Source: SVTX01 sp045588675 (GTDB taxonomy: Bacteria > Bacillota > Clostridia > Oscillospirales > CAG-272). From it: a stretch of DNA of 64,000 nucleotides. A model generated the notes under the pieces. That model had not been told where the DNA came from, ran no database searches, and saw only the letters and a program-made list of their open reading frames with translations. The position numbers and the translations under genes were made by a program. Where the stretch lies: positions 6,404-70,403 of the forward strand of contig JAZNER010000030.1 in the NCBI GenBank assembly GCA_045588675.1. Reading direction: 5' to 3'. Below are positions 41,560 through 52,300 of this stretch, piece by piece (position 1 is the stretch's first letter; every line of letters begins with the position of its first letter).

Positions 41560-43023
41560 TCAATCCTCACAAAACGCCACGATATCGAGCTCAAAGCTGA
41601 AAACAGAGCCTTTGCCTATCTCGCTCTCGACACTGTATTTTGCACCGTGAGCCTCAAGTATTCCCTTAACAATTGAAAGTCCAAGTCCCGTACCAACCTT
41701 GGCGCGCTTATGGACCTTGTCTACCTTGTAATATCTGTCCCAAATGTACGGAATATCCTCTTCTGCAATGCCGTCTCCCGTGTCTATTACAGAAATGCGA
41801 ACCTTATTGCCCTCAACGCTTTGGATAATCTGAACGCTCTTATCCTCGCCCGTGTAATTGAGCGCATTGTTGATAAGATTATATACGACCTGCAAAATCA
41901 TCGTTCTGTCGGCATTTACACAAACATCAATGTCCGATTTAAAGGAAATCCTGTAATTGTCGCGCTCGGTAAGCTTTTCATATCTTTTCATTACTGCGCG
42001 CACAGTTTCAGTCAGGTCAAAAACCTCAAGCTCGGGCTTTCTTGTTCCAGATTTGATTTTGGACAGGTCAAGCATATCGTTTACAAGCTCAGTAAGTCTT
42101 TCGGTTTCGTCAATAATGACCTGAACATTCTCGGGGCTGTTCTCGTCGGGAATATCCCTCATAACCTCGCTGTATCCCTTAATCATTGTCAAAGGAGTTC
42201 TCAGGTCGTGAGAAATATTTGCAACAAGCTCACGCTGTAAATTATCGGTCTTTGCAAGCTCGCTTGATGCAAAATTCAACGCCTCGGCAAGCTCGTGTGC
42301 CTCGCGATATCCTTTTCCCTCAAAGTTTGCGCTGTAATCTCCGCGCGCAAGCTTAATTGCCGATTTGCTCATCTTTTCCATAGGGCGACAAATAATTCTC
42401 GACATGATAAGTGAAAGAATCAAAGCACCCATAACAAGAATACAGGCAATCCAGCCAAACTGTCGTTCAAGCGTCGTAACTGTCGTGTTGAGCGGAACAA
42501 GCTCCGAGTCGAAAATAATAATATACTCTGTTCCGTCAACATTTACAACAGAGGTCTGAATCGTGCTGACTGACGAGCGGTCATCTGCTGTGCTTATATT
42601 CTTTTTGGTGTGCTTCCCGCCTTTTTCACAAGCTTCATAGTATAGCTGTTCCAAGCCGTCACTTTGTATATGGTGAATTGTACAGCCGATATTTATATCC
42701 GAGCTTGCTATTTCCTTGGCAAATCCATTATTAACCTCAAAAACTCTTATACAAGTATCAGTATCTACAGAATATGAATAAACAGTCTGCATAAGCTTTT
42801 CCTCGTTATCAATTGAAGACACTATTGATGATGAGGTCATTTTAAACTCGTCAAGCTTTGAGTCCTCATAAAGAACATTTAAAAGCAATATCTGAAAGAC
42901 CCATAAAACTATCAGAATAAGTGAAACAAAAATAGCAAGCAAGCCGAACAACCGCCACGATATTCCCGATATGTGACGGTTGGTTTGCCTATTCTGTTTC
43001 GTTGTCAAATTAGAATTGTTCAT
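41560..43023 (-). CDS. Sensor histidine kinase (two-component)
   Basis: The 487-residue kinase has a membrane helix at about 22-48, an extracellular sensor of about 140 residues and a second helix near 190-215. A HAMP domain (SRIICRPMEKMSKSAIKLA), HisKA with the phospho-His in ANISHDLRTPLTMIKGYSE and HATPase motifs (NNALNY, DTGDGI, GTGLGLSIVKGI) follow. It pairs with the overlapping response regulator. ATG 43023 has AAGGA 8 nt upstream; ATG 43032 is possible. Co-transcription with htrA suggests cell-envelope stress sensing. Confidence 0.93.
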   Translation of the reverse strand: MNNSNLTTKQNRQTNRHISGISWRLFGLLAIFVSLILIVLWVFQILLLNVLYEDSKLDEFKMTSSSIVSSIDNEEKLMQTVYSYSVDTDTCIRVFEVNNGFAKEIASSDINIGCTIHHIQSDGLEQLYYEACEKGGKHTKKNISTADDRSSVSTIQTSVVNVDGTEYIIIFDSELVPLNTTVTTLERQFGWIACILVMGALILSLIMSRIICRPMEKMSKSAIKLARGDYSANFEGKGYREAHELAEALNFASSELAKTDNLQRELVANISHDLRTPLTMIKGYSEVMRDIPDENSPENVQVIIDETERLTELVNDMLDLSKIKSGTRKPELEVFDLTETVRAVMKRYEKLTERDNYRISFKSDIDVCVNADRTMILQVVYNLINNALNYTGEDKSVQIIQSVEGNKVRISVIDTGDGIAEEDIPYIWDRYYKVDKVHKRAKVGTGLGLSIVKGILEAHGAKYSVESEIGKGSVFSFELDIVAFCED

Positions 43024-43028
43024 ATCCA

Positions 43029-43724
43029 TCATCCTTCGAAGCGATAACCGACTCCGCGCAGAGTTACAATACAACGGCTGTATTCACCAAGGCTTTTGCG
43101 AAGAAGTTTGATATGCGTGTCAAGCGTTCTCGCATCACCGTAAAAGTCGTATCCCCACACCTCGCTGAGCAATTTTTCGCGCGAAAGAGCAATATTGCGG
43201 TTGTCAAGAAGATAGAAGAAAAGGTCATATTCCTTGGGTGACATATCAACTCTCTTGCCGTGAATATACACGATTCTTGCTGTTATATCGGCGCGCAATC
43301 CACCCTCGTCAAGCTCCACTATCACATTTGGACGCTTGATTTCGTCGCTGTCGGTCACCGCTCTTTTTGAGCGCTTCATTATAGCTTCAATTCTGAGCAT
43401 AAGCTCCTTTGGGGAGAACGGCTTTACAACATAATCGTCAATTCCAAGCTCAAAGCCGTTTATCTTGTCGTATTCCTCGCCTCTTGCCGAGAGCATAATA
43501 ATAGGTGTATTCGATACCTTTCTTATCTCTCTGCACGCCGAAAAGCCGTCAAGCTCGGGCATCATAATGTCCATAATTATTATGTCGTATTTTTCTTTAC
43601 GGCAAAGACGGACCGCCTCCATACCGTCACCCGCCTCGGTTACAGTATGTCCCTCAAATTCGGCATATTTTTTTATAATAGAGCGAATTCTCGCTTCGTC
43701 GTCAACAATCAAAATGTGATACAT
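43029..43724 (-). CDS. OmpR-family response regulator
   Basis: The 231-residue protein has a receiver domain (LIVDDEARIR, phospho-Asp in IIIMDIMMPELDG, MLSARGEEYD, VVKPFSP) and a winged-helix output domain ending LRGVGYRFEG. It follows htrA by 18 nt and overlaps the histidine kinase region. Confidence 0.96.
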   Translation of the reverse strand: MYHILIVDDEARIRSIIKKYAEFEGHTVTEAGDGMEAVRLCRKEKYDIIIMDIMMPELDGFSACREIRKVSNTPIIMLSARGEEYDKINGFELGIDDYVVKPFSPKELMLRIEAIMKRSKRAVTDSDEIKRPNVIVELDEGGLRADITARIVYIHGKRVDMSPKEYDLFFYLLDNRNIALSREKLLSEVWGYDFYGDARTLDTHIKLLRKSLGEYSRCIVTLRGVGYRFEG

Positions 43725-43742
43725 AACTTTGTCCTTTCAGGA

Positions 43743-45080
43743 TTAATTAAAGTTGACCTTGTCGGGCACCTTTTCTTGAAGAACAAGCACCGCTTCAAAA
43801 ACCTCTGTGCCTCTTACAACGCTGATCTTCACCTCGTCACCAATACTATATCCGCGAAGCAGGTCATCAAGCTGAGAAGAGCTTAAAACATCAACTCCCT
43901 CAACCGCAATTATCTTATCACCGTACTTCAATGAATCGGTAAACTCAGAGTCAAGAATAATTACCCCCGTAGTCGTAATACCGTACTTTCTATAAGCCGA
44001 AGGAAGATTTTGAGCCGTTACGTCAAGCATAATAAGCCCGTGGTCAACAATCCCCCTGACATATCCGTATTTAATTATATCCTCAATAATTTTATAGGCT
44101 GTGTCGATAGGAATAGCAAAGCCTATTCCCTCAATATCCTCGCCCGCGGCCTTGGCGTTTACAATTCCGATCAGCTGTCCCGCCATATTGAAAAGTCCAC
44201 CGCCCGAGTTGCCGGGATTTATTGCCGCAGTAGTTTGAAGCAAAATCATCTCTGTGCCGTCAATAGTGATAATTCTTTCTGTCGCGCTGATTATTCCCTC
44301 TGATAAGGTTCCGCCAAGCGAGCCCAAGGGATTGCCGAGAGCAACAACATCCTCACCAACCTTAATGTCAGCCGAGCAACCGAGAGCGGCAACCGTCAAC
44401 TGCTTGTCCTCGGGCTCAATTTTAATAACCGCCAAGTCGCCTGCATCATCACTGCCAATCAGCTTTGCTTTAAATTCACTGCCATCGGTCAATGTTACCG
44501 TGACATTATTTGCTCCTTCAATTACATGGTGATTGGTGACGATAATTCCGCTCTTGTCTATTATAACACCGCTTCCCGCGCCTGTCGAAACATATTCGCC
44601 CATCCAAAAGCTATTTTGAACGGTTTCTGTCCTTATTTCGACAACGCTGTCCGCAATAGCATAATAAACCTCACTCACTGTACTGTACGCCTGACCCGCA
44701 CTTGTAAGCTTCTGGTCAGAATACTGCGCATCGGGCTTAAAGATTTGAATATTGCTTCCGTCAAAGCCGCCAAATCCGCTTGTACTCGCGTCGTCAAAAA
44801 TCACTCCAGAGCTTTGATCTGAGCCTTGTATTGTATCGGCACTATCATTACCCGCTTCAATCGGATTATTGTAAATATCTTTAGAATCACCGTTAAGCTT
44901 CACCGTATATTTTGTAAGCAAGCTTGCGCAGGAGCTAAGTGCAAGGGCCAGCACAACAGCGCTTGCAATCAAAGCCATAAATCGTGACGATTTTTTACTC
45001 TTTTTACTCTTTTTACTCTTTGTGCTCTTTATATTACTGTTATTGATGTCACTGTAATTGTTAAATTCACGGTTTCCCAT
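43743..45080 (-). CDS. htrA: HtrA/DegP-like membrane-anchored serine protease
   Basis: The 445-residue protein has a basic cytoplasmic N-terminus with a KSK repeat, one membrane helix (about 34-55) and a trypsin-like domain. His is in TNHHVIEG, Asp in DAGDLAVIK and Ser in NPGNSGGGLFN. A C-terminal PDZ domain (GVIILDSEFTDSLKYGDKII) follows. ALSSCASLL in the helix could be read as a lipobox, but the preceding charged stretch fits a plain anchor equally well. It degrades misfolded envelope proteins. GGAGG lies 8 nt before the start. It heads an operon with the two-component system. Confidence 0.94.
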   Translation of the reverse strand: MGNREFNNYSDINNSNIKSTKSKKSKKSKKSSRFMALIASAVVLALALSSCASLLTKYTVKLNGDSKDIYNNPIEAGNDSADTIQGSDQSSGVIFDDASTSGFGGFDGSNIQIFKPDAQYSDQKLTSAGQAYSTVSEVYYAIADSVVEIRTETVQNSFWMGEYVSTGAGSGVIIDKSGIIVTNHHVIEGANNVTVTLTDGSEFKAKLIGSDDAGDLAVIKIEPEDKQLTVAALGCSADIKVGEDVVALGNPLGSLGGTLSEGIISATERIITIDGTEMILLQTTAAINPGNSGGGLFNMAGQLIGIVNAKAAGEDIEGIGFAIPIDTAYKIIEDIIKYGYVRGIVDHGLIMLDVTAQNLPSAYRKYGITTTGVIILDSEFTDSLKYGDKIIAVEGVDVLSSSQLDDLLRGYSIGDEVKISVVRGTEVFEAVLVLQEKVPDKVNFN

Positions 45081-45182
45081 ACAGAAACACCTCCGTATTC
45101 TTATTCTTTAATTCAATTATATTAGAAATTTGTGACCGTTTAATGAAGAATTAATAAAAAGAGCTTGAATTTCAATTTTTTC

Positions 45183-45211
45183 TTGTTTTATTAAAAAATA
45201 TATGTTATAAT
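45183..45211 (+). promoter_or_regulatory. Promoter of queG-like/addB/addA operon
   Basis: TTGTTT (45183-45188), 17 nt, TATAAT (45206-45211), about 35 nt before the first start codon. Confidence 0.6.
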
Positions 45212-45245
45212 ATTAATATATTTAAAAGATTTGTGGGTAAATTTT

Positions 45246-46067
45246 ATGCTTAACTTACTGGGAAAACTTTTAGAACAACACAAAATTGAGCTATATAGTC
45301 CTATTTCCCTGCGCGATTGCAGGATTATTCGTCCTTACAAGCTTGAAAAGTGCGGTTTTGGACAGAATTTTGATAAGCTTAACGCTATTATGCTCGCAGT
45401 TCCCTACTACACCGAGTGCAAGGATAAAAACCTTTCCGCATATGCAATACCGCGCGATTATCACCTGTATTTCAAGAGCCTTTTTGATGATATTTTGCCA
45501 AAGCTTCGAAAAAACTATACAAGCTATAAATTTTTCGGCTTTACAGATAACTCCCCCATTGACGAGGTTGAGGCGTCGGCCCGCGCAGGACTTGGAGTGA
45601 TCGGCGCTAACCGTATGCTGATTACCGAAAAATATTCGTCCTTTGTTTTTCTCGGCGAAATTATAACCGATATGCCTACCGAGGCTAATTGCTCTGAAAT
45701 CAAATATTGCTCAATGTGCGGAAAATGCAAAAATCTGTGTCCTATAGAAAAAACAAAGGCTTGCATCTCCTGTCTGACACAAAAAAAGGGAGAGCTTGAT
45801 GAAAACGAAAAAACAGTTATATCTGAATGCGGGAGTGTCTGGGGCTGTGATATATGTCAGGAAGTCTGCCCTTACACAAGCGCGGCAATAAAGCGCGGAA
45901 CTATATACACGCCTATTGACTTTTTCAAGGACGAGCTTATCCCCCACCTGACAGTTGAAATACTTGACAGTATGTCAGACGAGGAATTTTCCTCTCGCGC
46001 ATACTCTTGGCGCGGACGCGAAACAATCAGAAGAAATCTTTTGTTAAATAAAGGAAACAAGAACTAA
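45246..46067 (+). CDS. QueG-like 4Fe-4S reductase (epoxyqueuosine reductase family)
   Basis: The 273-residue protein has the family segment DNSPIDEVEASARAGLG, then GEIITD and two ferredoxin-type cysteine motifs (CSMCGKCKNLCP, CDICQEVCP) with CISCL between. QueG reduces epoxyqueuosine in tRNA using cobalamin. This protein is about 100 residues shorter than typical QueG, lacking C-terminal repeats, so the exact reaction is uncertain. ATG 45246 is preferred to the TTG at 45231. Confidence 0.8.
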   Translation: MLNLLGKLLEQHKIELYSPISLRDCRIIRPYKLEKCGFGQNFDKLNAIMLAVPYYTECKDKNLSAYAIPRDYHLYFKSLFDDILPKLRKNYTSYKFFGFTDNSPIDEVEASARAGLGVIGANRMLITEKYSSFVFLGEIITDMPTEANCSEIKYCSMCGKCKNLCPIEKTKACISCLTQKKGELDENEKTVISECGSVWGCDICQEVCPYTSAAIKRGTIYTPIDFFKDELIPHLTVEILDSMSDEEFSSRAYSWRGRETIRRNLLLNKGNKN

Positions 46068-46103
46068 TCTTCTCAAAATACATTCAAAAATTCAGGAGCT
46101 ATT

Positions 46104-49100
46104 ATGTTAACCATTCTTCAAGGCTACTCAGGTAGCGGAAAAACAACCTACATAATAAATAAAATCCGAGATGGCGTAAGTCGCGGCAGAAAAACCTATT
46201 TTCTTGTTCCCGAGCAGTTGTCCTATTTAAGCGAAACCATGCTCGCCGACATGCCTCCATCCTCAGCTCTCTGCTTTGAGGTCGTAAGCTTTTCCCGCCT
46301 TGCGCAAATTGTCTTTTCCGAGCTCGGCGGGCTTTGTGACGCGCACGTAAGCTCAGGAGAGCGCAATCTCGTTATGTGGCAAAGCATAAGACAGCTCGCG
46401 GGATTTTTGAATGAATATAAAAATGTGAAGGCAGATGCGGCTTTCACGGCGATGGCTCTTTCGGCAATCGACGAGCTTAGTGCAAACTCATTAAGCCCTG
46501 ACGCGTGCGAGAAATTAGCAGAAAAATGCACAAGTCCATCGCTTTCATCAAAGCTTTCCGACATTTCTATGATTTATGCCAACTTTAATCGCAATATCGA
46601 GAAGCTTTTGGGAGAGGATGCCTTAGAGAATGAAAACAAGCTTTCAAATCTTGCAAAGCTCCTGTCAAGCAATAATTTTTTCTCTGGCTGTGACTTCTAT
46701 GTTGACTCATTTACAAGCTTTACCGCTGAAGAAATTAACATTTTAAAGCAAATCATTCTCCAAGCAGATAATCTGACCTTATCTCTACCATATCTGCGCG
46801 GAGATAAGCAACCTCACAACAAGAGCATTGGCGAAACTCTGCGCAAGTTTACAAGCTTTGCAAAAGAGAAGGAAATCGAGCTTGAGGAGATAAGACTTGA
46901 AAAAAATCTCCGCACAAGCAAAAAGGAATTGCGCTTGATTGACCAAAACCTTTGGAATTTTTCTTTAAAACCCGACAAAATCGAGCAAATCTCTCCTGAC
47001 GAGCGCGGAGCGGTTGAGCTTTATGTGGCAAGGCACGAGTATGACGAGATAAGACTGTCGGCACTGAAAATTCTTGAAGAAAGAGAAAATGGCAGAAAAT
47101 TCTCGGATATTGCCGTTATTATGCGCGACTGTGAAAGCAGACAAGGCATAATTGACGCGATTTTTGACGAAATGCATATTCCCTACTTCTATTCCCACAA
47201 AACCGACCTGTCAAGCACCGCAACCGCGCGTCTTATTATCTCGGCTCTCAAGTGTATAAGCTATAATTTCAGACGCGAGGACGTGCTCAATCTCATAAAG
47301 ACGGGTCTGTGCCCGATTTCTCCCCGTCAGGCAGATATGTTTGACGACTATTGCAATACCTGGCAAATAAGCGGCAACACATTCCTGCAAAATGTATGGA
47401 ATATGAACCCCGACGGCTATCAGGTCGAGATGAGTGAGCGCGGACGCGAGATTTTAATTTCGGCAAATGAGGTAAGGACGGCAGTAATCACTCCGCTTCT
47501 TACGCTCAAAAAGGCATTTTTTGCTTCGGGAAATAAAACAGAGGAGCAATGTCGCGCTCTCTATAACTACCTTGAAGAGATTAATCTTCGCCAATCGCTT
47601 TCAAGCCTTGCAGAGTTTTCCTTGTCTATGGGCGATGTGCGCGAGGCGGGAGAAATTCTCCGCATTTATGATTTTGTAGTTTCAATTCTTACCGAGATTT
47701 CTCTTGTTATGAAGGACGAGCAAACAACTGCCGAGGAGCTTGCCACAGCAATTGAAATAATGCTTAAAAACACCGATATTGGCTCAGTTCCTTCTTCAGC
47801 CGATTATGTTACGGTAGGCTCAGCTGATACGCTCAGGGTTGAGGGAGTTCGCGTTGCAATTCTGATTGGACTTAACGAGGGAGAATTTCCTGCAAGCTTT
47901 TCCGAGCGAGGTCTGCTTTGCGAGGACGACAAGCGTATTCTTGAAGATGAGCTTGAAACCGAGCTTTCTTCCCGTGAGGAATATGTAATGTCAGACGAGC
48001 TTTTCTACGCCTACCGCGCTATGACAAAGCCCTCTGAAAAATTGATTTTGATAAGAAGCTCATCAAAGCTTGACGGCAAGGCTCTAACTCCGTCAAGCGC
48101 TTGGAACAGAGTAAAATATATTCTCAAGGACAGAGAAAATGATATTGAGATAAAGGAAACTGAATTTGATTATACCAAAATTCAGCTTCTTGCAAGGCTT
48201 ATTGACGAGAGCGGAAATATTGCACAGTGCGAAAACGAAAGCTCTTCAAGCTCTCCTGTGACAGAGCTCGAAATAGCTTGTGCCACCACGCCCGAAGCTG
48301 ACGAAGCACTCATTGACCCTTTGTATGTAAGAATGCTGTTTGGGGATAAGCTCCGTCTTTCAAAATCGCAGATTTCGGCGTTTGCCGAATGTCCTTATAA
48401 ATATTGGTGCAGCTATGTCCTGAAGCTCCGTGAGCAAAAGGAAAGCCTTGTAACATATAACAATTCGGGTACTATTATCCACTTCGTGCTTGAAAAGTTC
48501 CTCTCTCGGAACAAAAATGACGACGGAAGCATCCGTCATTTTACCGACGAGGAAATCATAAGAGAGGTAAACGGCTTGGTCGAGGAATATGTCAGGGAAA
48601 CGAACTGCCCTCTCCCCCCGTCAGCCGGCTACAGCTTCTCGCGCTTGCGCGACCTCAGTTTGATTATGGTAAAGAGCGTGGTCGAAGAATTTTCAGCATC
48701 AAGCTTCCGCATATTTGCCCTTGAGCAGCAAATCAGAGAAAACCGAGAAGGCGCGCTTAACCCAATGGAAATAAAGCTTTCAGAGGATTTTGGCTCTCCT
48801 GTTGTCAGTCTTGGCGGCGTGATTGACCGAATTGATATTTTCGACGACGGCGAGAAAAAATTTTTGCGCATAATTGACTACAAAACAGGCTCTCATAAGT
48901 TTGACACCGAAAAAATTTCAAACGGTCAAGACTTGCAGCTTCCCGCATATCTCTTTACTGCAACACTTGAAGAAAATAAGGAAAAATTCAACTCGGAGAA
49001 AGAAATTCAACCTGTTTCGGCGCTCTTTTTGTCAGCAGATGAGCAGAGCGGAAAAATCGCTCCTACCCGAAGCGGATTTATACTCGGAAAAGAGGATATT

Positions 49101-49352
49101 TTGCGTGCCGCAAGCGAAAGCCTTGACAAAAATATTCTGGCAGGTGTCAGTATTGGCAAGGACGGCGAAATTAAAGGTAAATCCGCGGTAAGCGAAGAGG
49201 AAATCCAACAAATCAACGACACCTTGCGCAATACAATAGCCGAAACCGCCAAAAATATGTATTCAGGCAAAGCGCCACGCACACCGTCAGAAGAAGCCTG
49301 CCGCTTCTGTCCGATAATTGACAGCTGTCCTCGGGCAATTAAAAAAAGATAA
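46104..49352 (+). CDS. addB: ATP-dependent helicase/nuclease subunit B
   Basis: The 1082-residue subunit has Walker A GYSGSGKTT at residues 7-15. It has a RecB-type nuclease domain (VIDRIDIFD, IIDYKTG) and the iron-sulfur cysteines split between FAECPYKYWC and the C-terminal CRFCPIIDSCP, all diagnostic of AddB. With AddA it resects double-strand breaks until Chi for RecA loading. It lies 36 nt after the QueG-like gene and 15 nt before addA. Confidence 0.95.
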   Translation: MLTILQGYSGSGKTTYIINKIRDGVSRGRKTYFLVPEQLSYLSETMLADMPPSSALCFEVVSFSRLAQIVFSELGGLCDAHVSSGERNLVMWQSIRQLAGFLNEYKNVKADAAFTAMALSAIDELSANSLSPDACEKLAEKCTSPSLSSKLSDISMIYANFNRNIEKLLGEDALENENKLSNLAKLLSSNNFFSGCDFYVDSFTSFTAEEINILKQIILQADNLTLSLPYLRGDKQPHNKSIGETLRKFTSFAKEKEIELEEIRLEKNLRTSKKELRLIDQNLWNFSLKPDKIEQISPDERGAVELYVARHEYDEIRLSALKILEERENGRKFSDIAVIMRDCESRQGIIDAIFDEMHIPYFYSHKTDLSSTATARLIISALKCISYNFRREDVLNLIKTGLCPISPRQADMFDDYCNTWQISGNTFLQNVWNMNPDGYQVEMSERGREILISANEVRTAVITPLLTLKKAFFASGNKTEEQCRALYNYLEEINLRQSLSSLAEFSLSMGDVREAGEILRIYDFVVSILTEISLVMKDEQTTAEELATAIEIMLKNTDIGSVPSSADYVTVGSADTLRVEGVRVAILIGLNEGEFPASFSERGLLCEDDKRILEDELETELSSREEYVMSDELFYAYRAMTKPSEKLILIRSSSKLDGKALTPSSAWNRVKYILKDRENDIEIKETEFDYTKIQLLARLIDESGNIAQCENESSSSSPVTELEIACATTPEADEALIDPLYVRMLFGDKLRLSKSQISAFAECPYKYWCSYVLKLREQKESLVTYNNSGTIIHFVLEKFLSRNKNDDGSIRHFTDEEIIREVNGLVEEYVRETNCPLPPSAGYSFSRLRDLSLIMVKSVVEEFSASSFRIFALEQQIRENREGALNPMEIKLSEDFGSPVVSLGGVIDRIDIFDDGEKKFLRIIDYKTGSHKFDTEKISNGQDLQLPAYLFTATLEENKEKFNSEKEIQPVSALFLSADEQSGKIAPTRSGFILGKEDILRAASESLDKNILAGVSIGKDGEIKGKSAVSEEEIQQINDTLRNTIAETAKNMYSGKAPRTPSEEACRFCPIIDSCPRAIKKR

Positions 49353-49367
49353 GAAAGGAGAGTAATT

Positions 49368-52300
49368 ATGGAATTAAATTTCACAAAAGCCCAACAAAGC
49401 GCTATTGACACAAAGGGTAAAACTCTCCTTGTAAGTGCCGCTGCGGGCTCAGGTAAGACATTTACCTTGACCCAAAGAATTATAAAATCAATTCGCGAGG
49501 GCGATGGCGACCTTTCAAGAATGTTGATAGTAACCTTTACCCGCGCGGCAGCAGCCGATATGAAGGCAAAAATATCCAAGGCGCTTGCCGAAGCGCTTGC
49601 TGAACAACCCGACAACGACAAGCTCCAAGAGCAAATGTTAAAGCTTGGCGGCGCACATATAAGCACCATTGACTCGTTTTTCTCCGAGCCCGTGCGACAA
49701 AATTTTGAAAAGCTTAATCTTCCAGCATCAATGCGCCTTTGCGACGAAGCAGAGCTATCTCCTATACAAGAAACGGTGATGTCCTCTGTTTTGGAGATGT
49801 TCTATGAAAAATACTGCAATATTCAAGATGACAGCATTGTGTCAGAGGTCACTCTTTCAAACTGCTTTACATCGCTTGTAGGAATAATTTCAGGTGCGCG
49901 TGATAACTCAAAGCTTGTGCCAACCTTGATTGACATATATAAAAAGCTTATTACCTCACCGCTCGGTGTTTACAGGCTTCAAGAGCACGCCGAGCGCGCA
50001 AAAAAATCCGCAGGTCTTGACTTTTTTCAGACTGATGAAGGAAAAATACTGCTAAATGATGCAAGTAGCATAGTTTTTCACTCAATCATGCTGTTAGGCG
50101 ATTCTATCGAAAAAATGGAGTGCGATGAATTACTGTCCCCAAAATATATTCCCTGCTTTGCGAAAGACATGGAAGCCTGCCTTGTATTGATTAAAGCACT
50201 GAGCAGAGGTTATGATGAGAGCAAGCAAGCCTTTGAGAGCTTTGCCCCATCTCGTATTCCGTCTATCAAGTCAGACCAAAAAACTGAGGAAAGCGAGAGC
50301 TTCAGAGAGCTTCGGAGCGAAAAAATCAACAAACCAATAAAAAATCTTGCAAAAACTCATTTTGCTCACGAACAGGCGCAGATTTCAATTGCATATGAGA
50401 AAACTGCCGAAATCTGCAAGCTTATGTGTGACATTCTTTGTGAATACGAAAGACAGTATTCAAACGAAAAGCTGCGACGAGGCATTTGTGAGTTTTCGGA
50501 TATGCCGAAGTTTATGCTGAAGCTGCTTATAGACGAGCACGGCAACGAAACTGAATACGCCGCTTCTCTGAAATCCCGATACGACGAGGTTTATATTGAC
50601 GAATATCAGGATGTAAACGAAATTCAAGACCGAATTTTCTCAATTATCGGCGGAAACCATCGCTTTATGGTAGGTGACATAAAGCAAAGCATTTACGGCT
50701 TCCGTGATGCCGAGCCGTCGATTTTTGCAGGGTACAGAAAAAGCTTTACTCCTCTTGAAGATAGCACAGAAACAGATGAGAGTGAACAAGGCTGCACTAT
50801 CTTTATGTCTGAGAATTTCAGATGCGACCAAAATGTAATTGATTTTACAAACCTTGTCTGCGCAAGGGTTTTCTCCGCATTTTGCGAGAGCATAGGATAT
50901 ACGAGTGAGGACGATTTGCGTTTTGCTAAAAAGCTTCCCTCTCCCGAATATACAAGCCCGACCGTTCAAATCAACATAATTGAAAAAATCAAGGATAATG
51001 AGAGCGACGAGCCCGAAGAAGACGAGGCTCTTGCCGAAAATGACGACGAAAGCGCAGATGGGCTCGGAGCAAATCTTTATGACGAGGCAGTTGTTACCGC
51101 TAACGAGATTGCACGACTTATCCGTGAGGAAAAACGCGCAGACGGCAAAAAAATCCGCGGTGGCGATATTACTGTTTTGATGAGAAGCACCGCTCCGTCA
51201 AATACGGCTCAATTGACACGCGCGCTCGACAAGCTCGGTATAAAATACTCTCTCTCTCAGGGTAGTTCAATCTTTGAGAGCTCAAGCCTCAAAATCCTCG
51301 TTGACTTGCTGACGGTAATCAACAACCCTACTATCGACATTCCTCTTTGCAGGCTTCTTTCCGAGAAGGCCGAGCTGTACTCTCCCAAGTTTACGCTTGA
51401 AGAAATTGTCAGGATAAGAAAGCACACATCAGGGGCAAAGTCGCTCTATGACGCCGTTATTTCTTATGAGGGCGAGGGTACTGACGGCGAAATTGTCAAC
51501 AAATGCAAGGAGTTTGTTTCTCTTGTAGAAAAGCTCCGCAATATGTCGATTAGGCTATCGGTTGACAAGCTTTTGCGCGCAATCGCACTATGCGAGGAGT
51601 TCTCTGCCTTGTGCGAGAGCGAAAGCTACACATACCTCTACGACAGCGCGTGCAAATATTCAAAAAATGCCACAAGCTCACTGTATAGCTTTCTTATTTA
51701 CTTCAAAAAGCTTATGGAAAAGGGCTGCTCGGCAGAGGATAAGGCAAACGACGGTGACACCGTGACAATTATGACTATACATCACTCCAAGGGTCTTGAA
51801 TTTAACACCTGCTTTATATACGGATGCGGTAAGGATTTTAATTTGTCAGACTCAAAGTCCCCGATTATTTTCTCAAAGGAACTCGGGTTGTCGTTAAAGC
51901 TTCCGCCAAATGATGACGAGAGCGGTGTTTTTGAAAAAATCAGTCAAAGATATTCTGATAACCCTTTGTGGAAATCGGCAGATGTCTACACAAAAAAGCT
52001 ACAAATCGAAGAAGAAGCTCGTGTATTTTATGTTGCTCTTACCCGTGCTCGCGAGCGACTTTACATAAGCGCAACAATCAGAAAGGATTTTGAAAGCTAT
52101 TCATCTCCACTATATATCTCTCCCGATAAAAGCTATGAAATAATAAATTCCAAGTCCTACTTAAAGTGGATTTTGCTTGCAATCGGCGCCGATGAGGGAG
52201 AAAATAAGTCTTATAGTATAAATGTTTTTCAAAAGGGCAAATGCAAGCTTGGCGCTCGTATTGCCGCAAACGATCTGATAGAGGGCGCAATAGCTGACTT

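Noticed and set aside
43743..45080. HtrA as a lipoprotein
   Set aside because: A Ser-Cys-Ala segment lies in the membrane helix, but the long basic N-terminus before it is unlike a lipoprotein signal; a simple membrane anchor is more likely.
49007..49669. 220-codon minus-strand frame across the addB/addA junction
   Set aside because: It is antisense to AddB/AddA coding sequence; its low-complexity Ser/Leu composition is typical of reversed coding strands.
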